Both the position numbers and the translations under genes were made by a program. This document shows positions 9,847-18,470 of a stretch of 64,000 nucleotides of DNA, one piece after another (positions within the stretch are counted from its first letter, which is position 1; the number at the start of each line of letters is the position of its first letter). This stretch comes from Bacillus glycinifermentans (GTDB lineage: Bacteria > Bacillota > Bacilli > Bacillales > Bacillaceae), in contig NZ_LECW02000022.1 in the NCBI RefSeq assembly GCF_001042475.2, positions 124,001 to 188,000 of the forward strand. The letters are read 5' to 3'. A model generated the notes under the pieces. That model had not been told where the DNA came from. It did no database searches and was given only the letters and a program-made list of their open reading frames with translations.

Positions 9847-10689
9847 ATGGTAATAGCTGAAGCAAAGAAATTGTTCATTGTCATCATTGGCGCCTTATTA
9901 AACGCGATCGGCCTGAATTTATTTTTAATTCCCGCCGATGTGTACGCAAGCGGTTTTACAGGTGTTGCGCAGCTTTTATCAAGCGCGCTTGACCAGTACA
10001 GCCCCATCTATTTTTCAACCGGAACGCTCTTGTTTATTTTAAATATCCCGGTCGGTATATTAGGATGGCTGAAAGTCGGGCGTTCATTCACGATTTACAG
10101 CGTGTTAAGCGTGGCGCTGACGACGATTTTTCTCGGGATGCTGCCTGATGAGGGTCTGTCAAACGACATTTTGCTGAACGCCGTTTTCGGCGGGGTGATC
10201 TCAGCGGTCGGAATCGGCCTGACGCTGAAATACGGAGCCTCAACGGGCGGTCTTGACATCATCGCGATGGTTCTGGCGAAATGGAAAGATAAGCCGGTCG
10301 GCACATATTTCTTTATTTTAAACGGAGCCATCATTTTGACGGCAGGATTATTGCAGGGTTGGGAGAAAGCATTATATACGCTCGTTACGCTTTATGTGAC
10401 GACGCGGGTGATCGATGCGATTCACACACGACATGCCAAACTGACCGTCATGATCGTCACGAAGAAAGCGGAGGAGATTAAAGAAGCCATCTACGGAAAA
10501 ATGGTGCGCGGCATTACGACCGTTCCGGCCAAAGGCGCTTTTACGAATGAACAAAAAGAGATGATGATCATCGTCATTACCAGGTATGAATTATACGACT
10601 TGGAAAAAATCGTTAAAGAAGTGGATCCAAAGGCTTTTGCAAATGTTGTGCAAACAACCTCTGTTTTAGGGTTTTTCCGAAAAGATTAG
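9847..10689 (+). CDS. yitT: YitT family integral membrane protein
   Basis: 280 aa from the ATG at 9847, which follows GCGGAGGAACTG; the frame runs 45 codons further upstream but without a ribosome-binding site or similarity. About five to six hydrophobic segments cover residues 10-175 (LFIVIIGALLNAIGLNLFLI, LLFILNIPVGILGWL, TIYSVLSVALTTIFLGML, VISAVGIGLTLKYG). A soluble DUF2179 domain follows (about 220-275, TTVPAKGAFTNEQKEMMIIVI). The YitT/YebE/YqfU family has no firmly assigned substrate. ipi follows after 13 bases. Confidence 0.88.
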   Translation: MVIAEAKKLFIVIIGALLNAIGLNLFLIPADVYASGFTGVAQLLSSALDQYSPIYFSTGTLLFILNIPVGILGWLKVGRSFTIYSVLSVALTTIFLGMLPDEGLSNDILLNAVFGGVISAVGIGLTLKYGASTGGLDIIAMVLAKWKDKPVGTYFFILNGAIILTAGLLQGWEKALYTLVTLYVTTRVIDAIHTRHAKLTVMIVTKKAEEIKEAIYGKMVRGITTVPAKGAFTNEQKEMMIIVITRYELYDLEKIVKEVDPKAFANVVQTTSVLGFFRKD

Positions 10690-10702
10690 AAAGGGTGAAT
10701 GA

Positions 10703-11155
10703 ATGCGGCTTGTATTGTTGACTGTGCTATTACTCATCGTCGGAGGATGCGGGCAAAACGGGGGGAGCGGCCCCGCCAAGGAGGTATCAGGGGAAATGAG
10801 CAACGGAAGTGTTGTATTGACGGTTGAACCTGTGCAAAAACAGGACGGTATCGAATTTCGCATGTCGGTTGTAAACCATTCGGATGAAGCGGTTGCATTT
10901 GAATTTAGCAGCGGACAGAAGTTTGAGCTTATCGTAAGCGACAAGGAAGGAAATGAACGATACCGCTATTCAAAAGGAAAAATGTTCACCCAGGCTTTCC
11001 AAACGATGACGTTGAACCCGAAAGAGACGTACGATTTCACGGACGTTTGGAAGGAAGTACCCGAGCCTGGCGTATACGATGTGAATGTCACGTTTTTGGG
11101 GAGAGCGGAACAGCTTGCCGTGCTGAGGGCAGGCACATCGTTTGAAGTAAAGTAA
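10703..11155 (+). CDS. ipi: BsuPI-domain protein with lipoprotein signal
   Basis: 150 aa. Residues 1-16 form a signal peptide ([16 protein letters not shown]) with a plausible lipobox VGGC; after a Gly-rich linker, residues 38-148 are a BsuPI domain (VVLTVEPV...[11 protein letters not shown]...[24 protein letters not shown]). B. subtilis Ipi, the founding member, is an intracellular inhibitor of the major intracellular serine protease and lacks a signal. Here the product should be anchored outside the membrane, so its target is open. It is 13 bases after yitT with AAAGGGTGA before the ATG, so probably co-transcribed. The symbol rests on domain and position. Confidence 0.75.
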   Translation: MRLVLLTVLLLIVGGCGQNGGSGPAKEVSGEMSNGSVVLTVEPVQKQDGIEFRMSVVNHSDEAVAFEFSSGQKFELIVSDKEGNERYRYSKGKMFTQAFQTMTLNPKETYDFTDVWKEVPEPGVYDVNVTFLGRAEQLAVLRAGTSFEVK

Positions 11156-11190
11156 GAATTCAGGCTGCGAGCATTGGGCTGCTACAAATA

Positions 11191-11226
11191 AAAACAGAGG
11201 CATCCGAAGATGGATGCCTCTGTTTT
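11191..11226. terminator. Bidirectional terminator between ipi and guaC
   Basis: A 14-bp perfect stem AAAACAGAGGCATC/GATGCCTCTGTTTT with T-runs on both strands. It abuts the stop codon of guaC. Confidence 0.92.
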
Positions 11227-12206
11227 TAATATTTATCGCCATTAAAAATGGAATTTTTGACGATGACATAGTCGACATTGCGGATTGCGTCAAGCTTGTT
11301 TCCTCCAGCATAAGAAATGGAGGATTGGAGGTCCTGTTCCATTTCGGTCAGCGTATCCTTGATGGAGCCTTTATGTTCTACATACATTTTCTTGCCTTCT
11401 ACATTTTTTCGTTCGCCTTTTTGATATTCTGAAGCTGAGCCAAAGTACTCTTTGTAGAGCTTTCCGTCTTTTTCAACCGTTGCTCCAGGGGATTCCTCGT
11501 GTCCGGCAAACAACGAACCGATCATGACCATCGTTGCCCCGAATCTGATTGATTTCGCAATATCCCCGTGAGTGCGGATGCCGCCGTCAGCGATGATCGG
11601 CTTGCTTGCAGCTTTGGCGCACCAGCGCAATGCTGCCAATTGCCATCCGCCCGTTCCAAAACCGGTTTTGATTTTTGTAATGCAGACTTTTCCGGGGCCG
11701 ATGCCGACTTTTGTAGCGTCAGCTCCGGCGTTTTCCAGTTCCCTTACCGCCTCAGGCGTTCCGACGTTTCCGGCGATGACGAAACTTTTCGGCAAATACG
11801 TTTTAATATGCTGAATCATGCTGATGACGGCGTTGGAATGCCCGTGGGCGATGTCGATTGTGATGTATTCAGGTTCTGCATGTTCTTCGGACAGCTTTTG
11901 CACAAATGCGTATTCCTCATCCTTGACCCCAACGCTGATGGAAGCAAATAAACCGCGGGACTTCATGTCTTTTATAAAGTCAAAACGTTTTTCGGGCTCG
12001 AAACGGTGCATCACATAAAAGTAACCGTTTTCAGCCAGCCGGATCGCCAGCTTCTCATCGATAATCGTCTGCATGTTGGCAGGTACAACAGGCAGTTTAA
12101 ACGTCCGTCCGCCCAACTGAACAGTTGTATCGCATTCAGAACGGCTATTGACGATGCATTTTGCAGGAATTAATTGAATATCTTCATAATCAAACACGTT
12201 ATCCAT
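11226..12206 (-). CDS. guaC: GMP reductase
   Basis: 326 aa, the normal length of the GuaC2-type enzyme that converts GMP to IMP with NADPH. Visible motifs are the N-terminus [19 protein letters not shown], the IMPDH-like barrel [14 protein letters not shown], the catalytic-cysteine loop [17 protein letters not shown] and the phosphate-binding [16 protein letters not shown]. Absence of CBS domains separates it from GuaB. The longer frame upstream is rejected because the ATG at 12206 follows AGGGGTG. In B. subtilis 168 the orthologue (yumD) lies elsewhere, so this position is a synteny difference. Confidence 0.95.
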   Translation of the reverse strand: MDNVFDYEDIQLIPAKCIVNSRSECDTTVQLGGRTFKLPVVPANMQTIIDEKLAIRLAENGYFYVMHRFEPEKRFDFIKDMKSRGLFASISVGVKDEEYAFVQKLSEEHAEPEYITIDIAHGHSNAVISMIQHIKTYLPKSFVIAGNVGTPEAVRELENAGADATKVGIGPGKVCITKIKTGFGTGGWQLAALRWCAKAASKPIIADGGIRTHGDIAKSIRFGATMVMIGSLFAGHEESPGATVEKDGKLYKEYFGSASEYQKGERKNVEGKKMYVEHKGSIKDTLTEMEQDLQSSISYAGGNKLDAIRNVDYVIVKNSIFNGDKY

Positions 12207-12250
12207 GATAAACACCCCTAAAAACGAATATTTATTTATTAATAATATCA

Positions 12251-12295
12251 AATGTTCGCCTTTAATAATGTACTCTCTTTTGTTTCGAATGTCAA
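12251..12295 (-). promoter_or_regulatory. guaC promoter with a PurBox-like half site
   Basis: On the minus strand TTGACA (12290-12295), a 17-base spacer and TACATT (12267-12272) form a sigma-A promoter. Eight bases downstream CGAACATT (12251-12258) resembles a PurR PurBox half site; B. subtilis guaC belongs to the PurR regulon. The second box of the usual pair is not clear. Confidence 0.55.
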
Positions 12296-12326
12296 ACGTT
12301 TTATGTAGAGTTTTTACAAATGACAA

Positions 12327-12356
12327 AAGGAGCCGTGTCGATAAGACAGGCTCCTT
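12327..12356 (-). terminator. Terminator after the DUF3813-like gene
   Basis: Minus-strand stem AAGGAGCCTGTC/GACACGGCTCCTT with one bulged base, followed by TTGT. It separates this unit from guaC. Confidence 0.7.
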
Positions 12357-12364
12357 GTTGATGA

Positions 12365-12562
12365 TTAGGACAATCGGTCAAGCCGGTCCTGAAGGTCGTG
12401 AAGCTGGCTGCGCTCAGCGTCGGTTGAGTTGGCATATGCAGAGGAAATCGCGTTTTTCGCCCTTTCAACCGCCTTTGTCCGCTCGCCCGCTTCTGCGCCG
12501 TATGCTGTTGTTTCGGCTTCATGGACGGCATGCTTTGCCATTTGAAACAATTCGTTTCTCAT
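12365..12562 (-). CDS. Small helical protein, DUF3813-like
   Basis: 65 aa, beginning [17 protein letters not shown] and ending [15 protein letters not shown]. It is charged, rich in Ala, Glu and Arg, and predicted to be two amphipathic helices; there is no signal or membrane segment. The pattern resembles the DUF3813 family of short Bacillus proteins of unknown function. It follows the next small gene by two bases and precedes a terminator, so the two are probably one transcript. Confidence 0.7.
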   Translation of the reverse strand: MRNELFQMAKHAVHEAETTAYGAEAGERTKAVERAKNAISSAYANSTDAERSQLHDLQDRLDRLS

Positions 12563-12563
12563 T

Positions 12564-12704
12564 TTACAGCCCTCCGCATTCTGTCGGGCCGTTGCGCTTT
12601 TCCGCCTCTTCTAATGTGGATCGGTAAGGGAACCTCGCCGCATGCTGCTTAATCGCGTCTTTGCCTTGCTGAATAAACCGTTTCGATTTGCTTCGTTTAC
12701 CCAT
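12564..12704 (-). CDS. Small basic hypothetical protein
   Basis: 46 aa from the ATG at 12704, which lies 9 bases after AAGGGGG; the in-frame extension upstream to 12794 has no ribosome-binding site. The protein begins MGKRSKSKRFIQQGKD and ends EEAEKRNGPTECGGL. It is strongly basic at the N-terminus. I do not recognise the family. The tight spacing with the DUF3813-like gene and the position downstream of yitU suggest a shared transcript. Confidence 0.6.
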   Translation of the reverse strand: MGKRSKSKRFIQQGKDAIKQHAARFPYRSTLEEAEKRNGPTECGGL

Positions 12705-12803
12705 CCTGACTGCCCCCTTGAAACGAGTTGGACGGTCTCTTTGGACCGCCTTCCCATAGTATTGCCGAGGGAAAACTCCGTTTATGAATGGCAAATTATA
12801 AAA

Positions 12804-13616
12804 TTATAAAGAGAAATAATCCTTTAAAAAGACCGCGATTCCGTCTTCTTCATTCGATTTGGCGACATGGTCGGCAACGTTTTTGACGCCTGCGATTCCG
12901 TTGCCCATCGCGACGCCGCAGCCCGCAAATTCGAGCATTTCCAAATCGTTGTCTTCATCTCCGAAAGCGATGACCCGCTCCTGCGGAATGCCGTAGTATT
13001 CCGTTATCTTTTGCAGGCCGACCGCTTTGTTGATGCCGCTTTTGATCAATTCGATCACATGCCACGGGGCGGCCCATCTTCTATGGTCGACCATTTCGGC
13101 ATGAACATCGGATAAATAAGAGCGGATCGCAGGTACATCCTCTTCCTTGGCGTGGATCAAGACGCTTGTGACGTCCGCGCCGAGATTTTTTCTTAAATCG
13201 CCGACCGTAATATTCGGGTTGCCCATTGTGAACACGTCGATCAGTTTCTCATCATGGTAATGAAAATAAACATCGTCCATGATTTCGGCGAGGATATTAT
13301 GGACGTTGTACGATTCGCTGACCCCGATGATCTGCTTGACAACTTCAAGGTCGAGCGACGTATGGAATCTTCCCCAGCTTTCATCCTTCGGGTGATGGAC
13401 AAACGCGCCGTTGAAGTTCACGATCGGCGTATCGAGTCCAAGCTCGTCATAGTAGATCGCGCTCGCCCTGAACGGCCTCCCTGTCGAAATGCATACGTAA
13501 TGCCCGTCCTCCCGGAGCTTGCGGATGACGCTGCTCGAGCTCTCAGAGATGGTCTTGTCGTCTTTTAATAAAGTTCCGTCTAGGTCCAATGCAATTAAAT
13601 ATGGTTTCGTTTCCAT
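12804..13616 (-). CDS. yitU: Cof-type HAD phosphatase YitU
   Basis: 270 aa. HAD motif I is DLDGTLLKDD near residue 12, motif II STGRP near 42, and motif III/IV lies in GDEDNDLEMLEFAG around residue 220, with the C2-type cap between. These are cytosolic phosphatases of the Cof subfamily acting on small phosphorylated metabolites such as flavin or sugar phosphates; YitU of B. subtilis has been linked with FMN-precursor dephosphorylation. The ATG follows AAAAGGAG. It is divergent from yitV. Confidence 0.9.
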   Translation of the reverse strand: METKPYLIALDLDGTLLKDDKTISESSSSVIRKLREDGHYVCISTGRPFRASAIYYDELGLDTPIVNFNGAFVHHPKDESWGRFHTSLDLEVVKQIIGVSESYNVHNILAEIMDDVYFHYHDEKLIDVFTMGNPNITVGDLRKNLGADVTSVLIHAKEEDVPAIRSYLSDVHAEMVDHRRWAAPWHVIELIKSGINKAVGLQKITEYYGIPQERVIAFGDEDNDLEMLEFAGCGVAMGNGIAGVKNVADHVAKSNEEDGIAVFLKDYFSL

Positions 13617-13739
13617 AAATGCTCCTTTTAAGCGTAAATTTAAAAGTTCTGACTTACTTATAGTGTATCTTTTTACCTTCTTTATTGTCTACATGTTAAA
13701 CTGATGATGATGGATATCCTAAAGGAGGAAGAAACAGTC

Positions 13740-14507
13740 GTGATTATTGTCGATAAACGGAATATTTCAGGAATTCCTTTTTTACATATTGTAAAAGAGG
13801 AGAATAAGGATAAAGCTCTTCCTCTGGTTTTCTTTATACACGGTTTTACAAGCGCAAAGGAACACAATCTGCACTTCGCATATCTTCTTGCCGAAAAGGG
13901 GATTCGGGCTGTATTGCCTGAAGCCGCATATCATGGGGATAGGGAAAAAGAGCTCTCCCGGGAGCAGCTGTCCTCGAGATTTTGGGCCATTGTCACCAAT
14001 GAAATTAAAGAGCTCGATATCCTGAAACAGCATCTTCATCAGGAAAACCTGATTGACAGCGGGCGGATCGGCGTGGCTGGAACGTCAATGGGCGGCATCG
14101 TGACGCTGGGAGCCCTTACCCAATACGACTGGATAACAGCCGCCGTTAGTCTGATGGGCTGTCCCTCATATGTTGAGCTTTTTGACGAACAGCTCGCATT
14201 GATAAAGAAAAAGCAGCTCGAAGTTCCTGTCACAGAAGAGCAGATCGCACAGCAGCGAGAGGAATTGAAACAGTTTGACCTCTCGCTGCAGCCGGAAAAG
14301 CTGAACACAAGACCGCTTCTCTTTTGGCATGGCAAGCTGGACAGCGTCGTGCCGTTTGCGCCGGCCCGCCGGTTTTACGAATCGGTCATGCCTCAGTATG
14401 AAAAACGGCCGGATTTGCTTCAGTTTATCGCAGATGAACGCGCCGGCCACAAAGTTTCACGGGAAGGTCTTTTGAGGACAGTTGAATGGTTTGATACTCA
14501 TCTTTAA
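13740..14507 (+). CDS. yitV: Alpha/beta-hydrolase (esterase) YitV
   Basis: 255 aa from a GTG at 13740, which sits downstream of AAAGGAGG; the ATG codons at 13704-13712 lie before that site. The fold is alpha/beta hydrolase: oxyanion loop FFIHGFTS, nucleophile elbow GTSMGG (Ser in GxSxG), acidic residue in HGKLDSVVPF, and catalytic His in ERAGHKVS. No signal peptide, so it acts in the cytosol. The substrate is unknown. Confidence 0.88.
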   Translation: MIIVDKRNISGIPFLHIVKEENKDKALPLVFFIHGFTSAKEHNLHFAYLLAEKGIRAVLPEAAYHGDREKELSREQLSSRFWAIVTNEIKELDILKQHLHQENLIDSGRIGVAGTSMGGIVTLGALTQYDWITAAVSLMGCPSYVELFDEQLALIKKKQLEVPVTEEQIAQQREELKQFDLSLQPEKLNTRPLLFWHGKLDSVVPFAPARRFYESVMPQYEKRPDLLQFIADERAGHKVSREGLLRTVEWFDTHL

Positions 14508-14573
14508 AAAAGCACTTTCGTTTCAGAAAATAAAAAAAGTGCGTTATACTGATGAAAAAAGGAGTGAAGTAGT

Positions 14574-14882
14574 GTGGATGAAGCATTGAAAGAGAACATC
14601 ATGGGCGCTCTTGAGCAGGTCGTTGACCCGGAGCTTGGCATTGATATCGTTAATCTCGGCCTCGTCTATGATGTTGAGATGGATGAAAACGGAAAAACGG
14701 ACGTTACGATGACCTTGACTTCGATGGGCTGCCCGCTTGCCCCGATTATCGTCGATCAGGTCAAAACAGCGCTGGCCGATATCCCGGAAGTGAAGGATGT
14801 AGACGTCAACATCGTCTGGAATCCGCCATGGACGCGGGACAAAATGTCAAGATACGCGAAAATCGCGCTTGGAATACAGTAA
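14574..14882 (+). CDS. yitW: MIP18/SufT-like iron-sulfur assembly protein YitW
   Basis: 102 aa, a single MIP18/DUF59 domain: EQVVDPELGIDIVNLGLVYD, then TLTSMGCPLAPII with the conserved Cys, and VWNPPWTRDKMS. SufT-type proteins help maturate Fe-S proteins. The GTG start follows GGAGTGAAG. Two bases in the same region would read ATG only out of frame. Confidence 0.9.
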   Translation: MDEALKENIMGALEQVVDPELGIDIVNLGLVYDVEMDENGKTDVTMTLTSMGCPLAPIIVDQVKTALADIPEVKDVDVNIVWNPPWTRDKMSRYAKIALGIQ

Positions 14883-14887
14883 GAACG

Positions 14888-14923
14888 AAAAGAGCCTGCT
14901 CATTTATGAGCAGGCTCTTTTTT
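14888..14923 (+). terminator. yitW terminator
   Basis: A perfect 14-bp stem AAAAGAGCCTGCTC/GAGCAGGCTCTTTT with a six-base loop and further T. Confidence 0.93.
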
Positions 14924-14943
14924 AAAAAAGGAGAGCTGATTCT

Positions 14944-15250
14944 TGCTGTCAGAAGTTGAGCCCTTTTTGATGTTCCAAGAAAATGCTGAAGAAGCGATGA
15001 AACCGATTCAGAAACCGTCGCTATGGAGCGAATGAACCGGGTGAAAGCAAGCCGTCTTTTCAGTAAAAGTGCAGGAGTTCATGTGCATGGACAGGAATGT
15101 TAAACACGATTTTGCGTCTTCCCCTTCGTTTTCAATATTGATACCGAAGAGGAGACCTATAGCGATTAGCCAAAAGGTGGACAGCCGTTTACGGTTTGCC
15201 GGATCACCGAACGGTTCGGCGTTTCCCGGCAGCTGAACCTCCCGTTTTAA
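14944..15250 (+). pseudogene. Decayed VOC/PhnB (glyoxalase-fold) gene
   Basis: The first 30 codons read SEVEPFLMFQENAEEAM, the N-terminus of PhnB-like VOC proteins, behind GGAGAG, and then stop at 15033. Further on the same strand KVQEFMCMDRNVKHDFASSP continues the family. After a frame change near 15137 NIDTEEETYSD, an in-frame TAG, PKGGQPFTV and ERFGVSRQLNLP give the family C-terminus. The order is right but the total is only about 100 codons against 130-160 in PhnB proteins, so there are deletions, at least one frameshift and two stops. The match to PhnB is from memory of the family pattern. It fills the gap between yitW and argC. Confidence 0.75.
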
Positions 15251-15261
15251 GATACACCGGA

Positions 15262-15288
15262 AAGCCCGCATTCGCTGCGGGCTTTTTT
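15262..15288 (+). terminator. Terminator after the VOC pseudogene
   Basis: Stem AAGCCCGCA/TGCGGGCTT with a five-base loop and T6. It is retained although its gene is broken, and it insulates argC. Confidence 0.88.
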
Positions 15289-15338
15289 GTAGGGGAAAAT
15301 CGATGCGCTGAATCGTAAAAAAAATATTAAATATACAA

Positions 15339-15366
15339 TTGAATTAATTTTTATTCATGTTATAAT
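15339..15366 (+). promoter_or_regulatory. argC promoter with overlapping ARG box (AhrC operator)
   Basis: TTGAAT (15339-15344), a 16-base spacer and TATAAT (15361-15366). The 18-mer at 15342-15359, ending TTTTTATTCATG, matches the reverse complement of the AhrC ARG box consensus at 16 of 18 positions and covers the spacer, so arginine-bound AhrC should block RNA polymerase. Confidence 0.85.
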
Positions 15367-15405
15367 GTTAAATAATTTCACAAAGACCAAGAAGGTGAAT
15401 ATGTT

Positions 15406-16443
15406 TTGAAAATAGGAATTATAGGTGCTACGGGCTATGGGGGAGCCGAGATTGCAAGAATCCTCAGGTCTCACCCTTATACAGATGAATGCATACTTTA
15501 TTCATCGAGCGATGAAGGAACGCCGTACCATCAGTCGTATCCGCACCTTGTCAAGCTGGCCGATCAGACGCTCAAACCGATCGATATTGAACAGATTGCA
15601 AGCGAGACAGATTTTTTATTTATGGCGGCGCCTCCGGGAGTTTCAAGCCGGCTGACGCCTCAGCTTGATGCGTACGCTTTGCCGGTAATCGACCTTTCTG
15701 GCGATCTCAGGCTCAAACATCAGGCTGTTTATGAAAGCTGGTATAAAAGGGAGTCCGCTCCCGGGCATATTCTCGAAAAGGCGGTATACGGGCTGAGTGA
15801 GCTTAATCGGGAGGAGATCAAAACGGCAAAGCACATTGCCAATCCCGGCTGCTTCCCGACCGCGGTTCTTCTCGGCTTGGCCCCGCTTGTCAAAAACGGG
15901 CTTGTGAACGAATCGTTCGTCATTGCCGATGCAAAGACCGGCGTTTCCGGAGCCGGCAGAAAAGCTTCCATGGGGACGCATTTTTCAGAGATCAATGACA
16001 ATTTTAAAATATACAAGGTGAATGAACATCAGCATACACCGGAAATCGAGCAGGCCGTCAGGGGATGGGACCCCGCTTTTCAGCCGATCACGTTCAGCAC
16101 ACATTTAGTGCCGATGACAAGGGGAATTATGGCGACCATCTATTTAGAGCTGAAGGAAAGCATGACAGGTCAACAGCTGCAGCAATTTTTTTCTGATTTT
16201 TACCAAGATTCTTATTTTGTAAGAATAAGAGAATCAGGTGAATTTCCGGCGACCAAAGAAGTATACGGCAGCAATTTCTGCGATATCGGCGTCGCCGCTG
16301 ACGAACGGACGAACAGGGTGACGATCGTATCGGTGATCGATAATTTAATGAAGGGGGCTGCTGGGCAGGCCGTGCAAAACTTTAACATCATGAACGGCTG
16401 GAGCGAGAAGGCTGGACTTGATTTTACGCCAATTTATCCATAA
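15406..16443 (+). CDS. argC: N-acetyl-gamma-glutamyl-phosphate reductase
   Basis: 345 aa. NADPH-dependent reduction of N-acetylglutamyl phosphate to the semialdehyde, third step of ornithine synthesis. Rossmann motif [10 protein letters not shown] at residues 7-16; catalytic Cys149 in NPGCFPT; a conserved His in [10 protein letters not shown]. The start is TTG, preceded by GAAGGTGA. First gene of argCJBD-carAB-argF. Confidence 0.95.
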   Translation: MKIGIIGATGYGGAEIARILRSHPYTDECILYSSSDEGTPYHQSYPHLVKLADQTLKPIDIEQIASETDFLFMAAPPGVSSRLTPQLDAYALPVIDLSGDLRLKHQAVYESWYKRESAPGHILEKAVYGLSELNREEIKTAKHIANPGCFPTAVLLGLAPLVKNGLVNESFVIADAKTGVSGAGRKASMGTHFSEINDNFKIYKVNEHQHTPEIEQAVRGWDPAFQPITFSTHLVPMTRGIMATIYLELKESMTGQQLQQFFSDFYQDSYFVRIRESGEFPATKEVYGSNFCDIGVAADERTNRVTIVSVIDNLMKGAAGQAVQNFNIMNGWSEKAGLDFTPIYP

Positions 16444-16461
16444 GACAGGAGAGAATGAACC

Positions 16462-17682
16462 ATGATTCAGGTGAGTGAAGGCAGCATCAAAAAAATAGAC
16501 GGCAGCATCGATTCGCCGAAGGGCTATCAGGCAAAAGGGATTCACTGCGGGCTCCGCTACTCCAAAAAGGACTTGGGAATGATCATCAGCTCGGTGCCGG
16601 CGGTGAGCGCCGCCGTTTATACACAAAGCCATTTTCAGGCCGCGCCGATCAAGGTGACGCAGGACAGCCTCAAAAACGGCGCAACGCTGCAAGCGGTGAT
16701 CGTCAACAGCGCCAATGCCAATGCGTGCACAGGGGAGCAGGGGCTTTTGGATGCCTATGAGATGCGCCAAAAATGCGCGGACATCCTCGGTATCGAGCCG
16801 GAACTTGTCGCCGTTTCGTCTACAGGCGTCATCGGCGAGTCTCTCGATATGAAAAAGATTCGCGAAGGCATCAGCCTCCTTGATCGAACAACACCTTCGG
16901 AAGGCGATTTTGAGGAAGCGATTTTGACGACCGATACGGTTACAAAACAAACGTGCTATGAACTGATGATCGGGGATCAAAAAATCATGATCGGCGGCGC
17001 GGCCAAAGGCTCCGGGATGATCCACCCGAATATGGCGACGATGCTCGGCTTCGTCACGACGGATGCGCACGTAGAGGAAGGCGCGCTTCAAAAAGCTTTA
17101 AGAGACATTACGGATGTATCATTCAACCAGATTACGGTCGACGGCGATACATCGACAAATGACATGGTTCTCGTCATGGCGAACGGCTGTGCAGGCAACG
17201 AATGCCTTCATGAAGGGCATAAGCAATGGCCGGTTTTTAAAAAGGGTCTGGAGTTCGTATGCAGAGATCTCGCCAAACAGATCGCAAAGGACGGGGAAGG
17301 GGCGACAAAATTAATCGAAGTCCAGGTAAAGGGAGCGAAAAGCAATCGCGATGCACAGATCATCGCCAAAAAAATCGTCGGATCCAACCTTGTCAAAACG
17401 GCGGTGTACGGTACGGATGCCAATTGGGGCAGAATCATCGCCGCTATCGGAGACAGCGCGGCATCTGTCACACCGGAAAAGGTCGAGATCCATCTTGGCG
17501 GCCAGTGCCTCTTTAAAAACAATGAACCGCAGCCGTTTTCTGAAGCGTTTGCCAAAGAATACCTGCAGAAAAGCGAAGTGCAAATCGATGTTCAAATGAA
17601 TGAAGGAAAAGGCACAGGAACGGCGTGGGGCTGCGACTTGACTTATGAATATGTCAAAATCAATGCGAGCTATCGTACGTAA
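16462..17682 (+). CDS. argJ: Bifunctional glutamate N-acetyltransferase / amino-acid acetyltransferase
   Basis: 406 aa. ArgJ recycles the acetyl group from N-acetylornithine to glutamate and, in the bifunctional form, also acetylates glutamate from acetyl-CoA. The self-cleavage site is visible as [10 protein letters not shown] with Thr193 as the new N-terminal nucleophile of the beta chain. It lies 18 bases after argC with AGGAGAG before its ATG. No separate argA is seen in the operon, which fits the bifunctional form. Confidence 0.95.
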   Translation: MIQVSEGSIKKIDGSIDSPKGYQAKGIHCGLRYSKKDLGMIISSVPAVSAAVYTQSHFQAAPIKVTQDSLKNGATLQAVIVNSANANACTGEQGLLDAYEMRQKCADILGIEPELVAVSSTGVIGESLDMKKIREGISLLDRTTPSEGDFEEAILTTDTVTKQTCYELMIGDQKIMIGGAAKGSGMIHPNMATMLGFVTTDAHVEEGALQKALRDITDVSFNQITVDGDTSTNDMVLVMANGCAGNECLHEGHKQWPVFKKGLEFVCRDLAKQIAKDGEGATKLIEVQVKGAKSNRDAQIIAKKIVGSNLVKTAVYGTDANWGRIIAAIGDSAASVTPEKVEIHLGGQCLFKNNEPQPFSEAFAKEYLQKSEVQIDVQMNEGKGTGTAWGCDLTYEYVKINASYRT

Positions 17683-17693
17683 AGGGGAAAACA

Positions 17694-18470
17694 ATGAGCA
17701 AAACAATCGTTTTTAAATGCGGCGGAAGCGTCATCCGCGAACTGTCCGATGAATTTTTTCAGAATGTAAAAGAGCTGGTCGAGGAGGGCTGGAAAATCGC
17801 CGTCGTCCACGGCGGGGGACCTGAGATTACGAATATGCTGAAGAAATTGAAGATCGAAACAGAGTTTGTGAACGGACAGCGGAAAACGACAAAACCGGTT
17901 TTGGAAATCGCAGAGATGGTGCTCTCGGGCTCGATCAACAAGTTTTTTGTGTCAGAGCTTGCAAGGCACGGTCTGTCAGCCGTCGGCGTTTCCGGTAAAG
18001 ACGGAGGCTTACTTCTGGCCGATTATATAAATGAAAAAGAATACGGCCAGGTCGGCTGCATTAAAAAGGTAAACGCCCGGATCGTCGAAGCGCTCATGGA
18101 AAAAGGATTCATTCCGGTGATCGCGCCGCTGTCGATGACGGAAAACTGCGAGACGCTCAACGTAAATGCCGATATGGCTGCATCGGCTGTCGCGGGGGCT
18201 CTGCACGCCGATAAATTGATGTTTGTCACGGATGTCAAAGGGATTATGAAAGACGGTAGCATGCTTTCATCCGTCACGCCGGAGGAGATCGAGCGCCTCA
18301 TTGCCGGCGGCGTGATTTCCGGGGGGATGATCCCGAAGGTGAACTCCGCTGTAGCGGCGCTCACGGATGCGGTGGATGAGGTCATGATCGTCAGCGGAAA
18401 GGGTTCTTTTCTTGCAAAAGATACATTCGCCGGTACAAAAATCATAAAGGAGAAGGAGGCCGTATCGTGA
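17694..18470 (+). CDS. argB: Acetylglutamate kinase
   Basis: 258 aa, amino-acid-kinase fold. FKCGGSVI near the N-terminus binds ATP phosphates, VHGGGPEI the substrate, and [15 protein letters not shown] the nucleotide and acetylglutamate. The short N-terminus, without the extra helix of arginine-inhibited enzymes, suggests it is not feedback-inhibited through that helix. It overlaps argD by four bases. Confidence 0.95.
   Translation: MSKTIVFKCGGSVIRELSDEFFQNVKELVEEGWKIAVVHGGGPEITNMLKKLKIETEFVNGQRKTTKPVLEIAEMVLSGSINKFFVSELARHGLSAVGVSGKDGGLLLADYINEKEYGQVGCIKKVNARIVEALMEKGFIPVIAPLSMTENCETLNVNADMAASAVAGALHADKLMFVTDVKGIMKDGSMLSSVTPEEIERLIAGGVISGGMIPKVNSAVAALTDAVDEVMIVSGKGSFLAKDTFAGTKIIKEKEAVS

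Noticed and set aside
14512-14543. GCACTTT...AAAGTGC hairpin after yitV as a terminator
   Set aside because: Short stem with a long loop; the tail is GTTATACT rather than a T-run, so support is poor.
15008-15271. 87-aa minus-strand ORF in the yitW-argC gap
   Set aside because: The opposite strand shows ordered remnants of a PhnB-like protein, so this frame is a shadow of a pseudogene.
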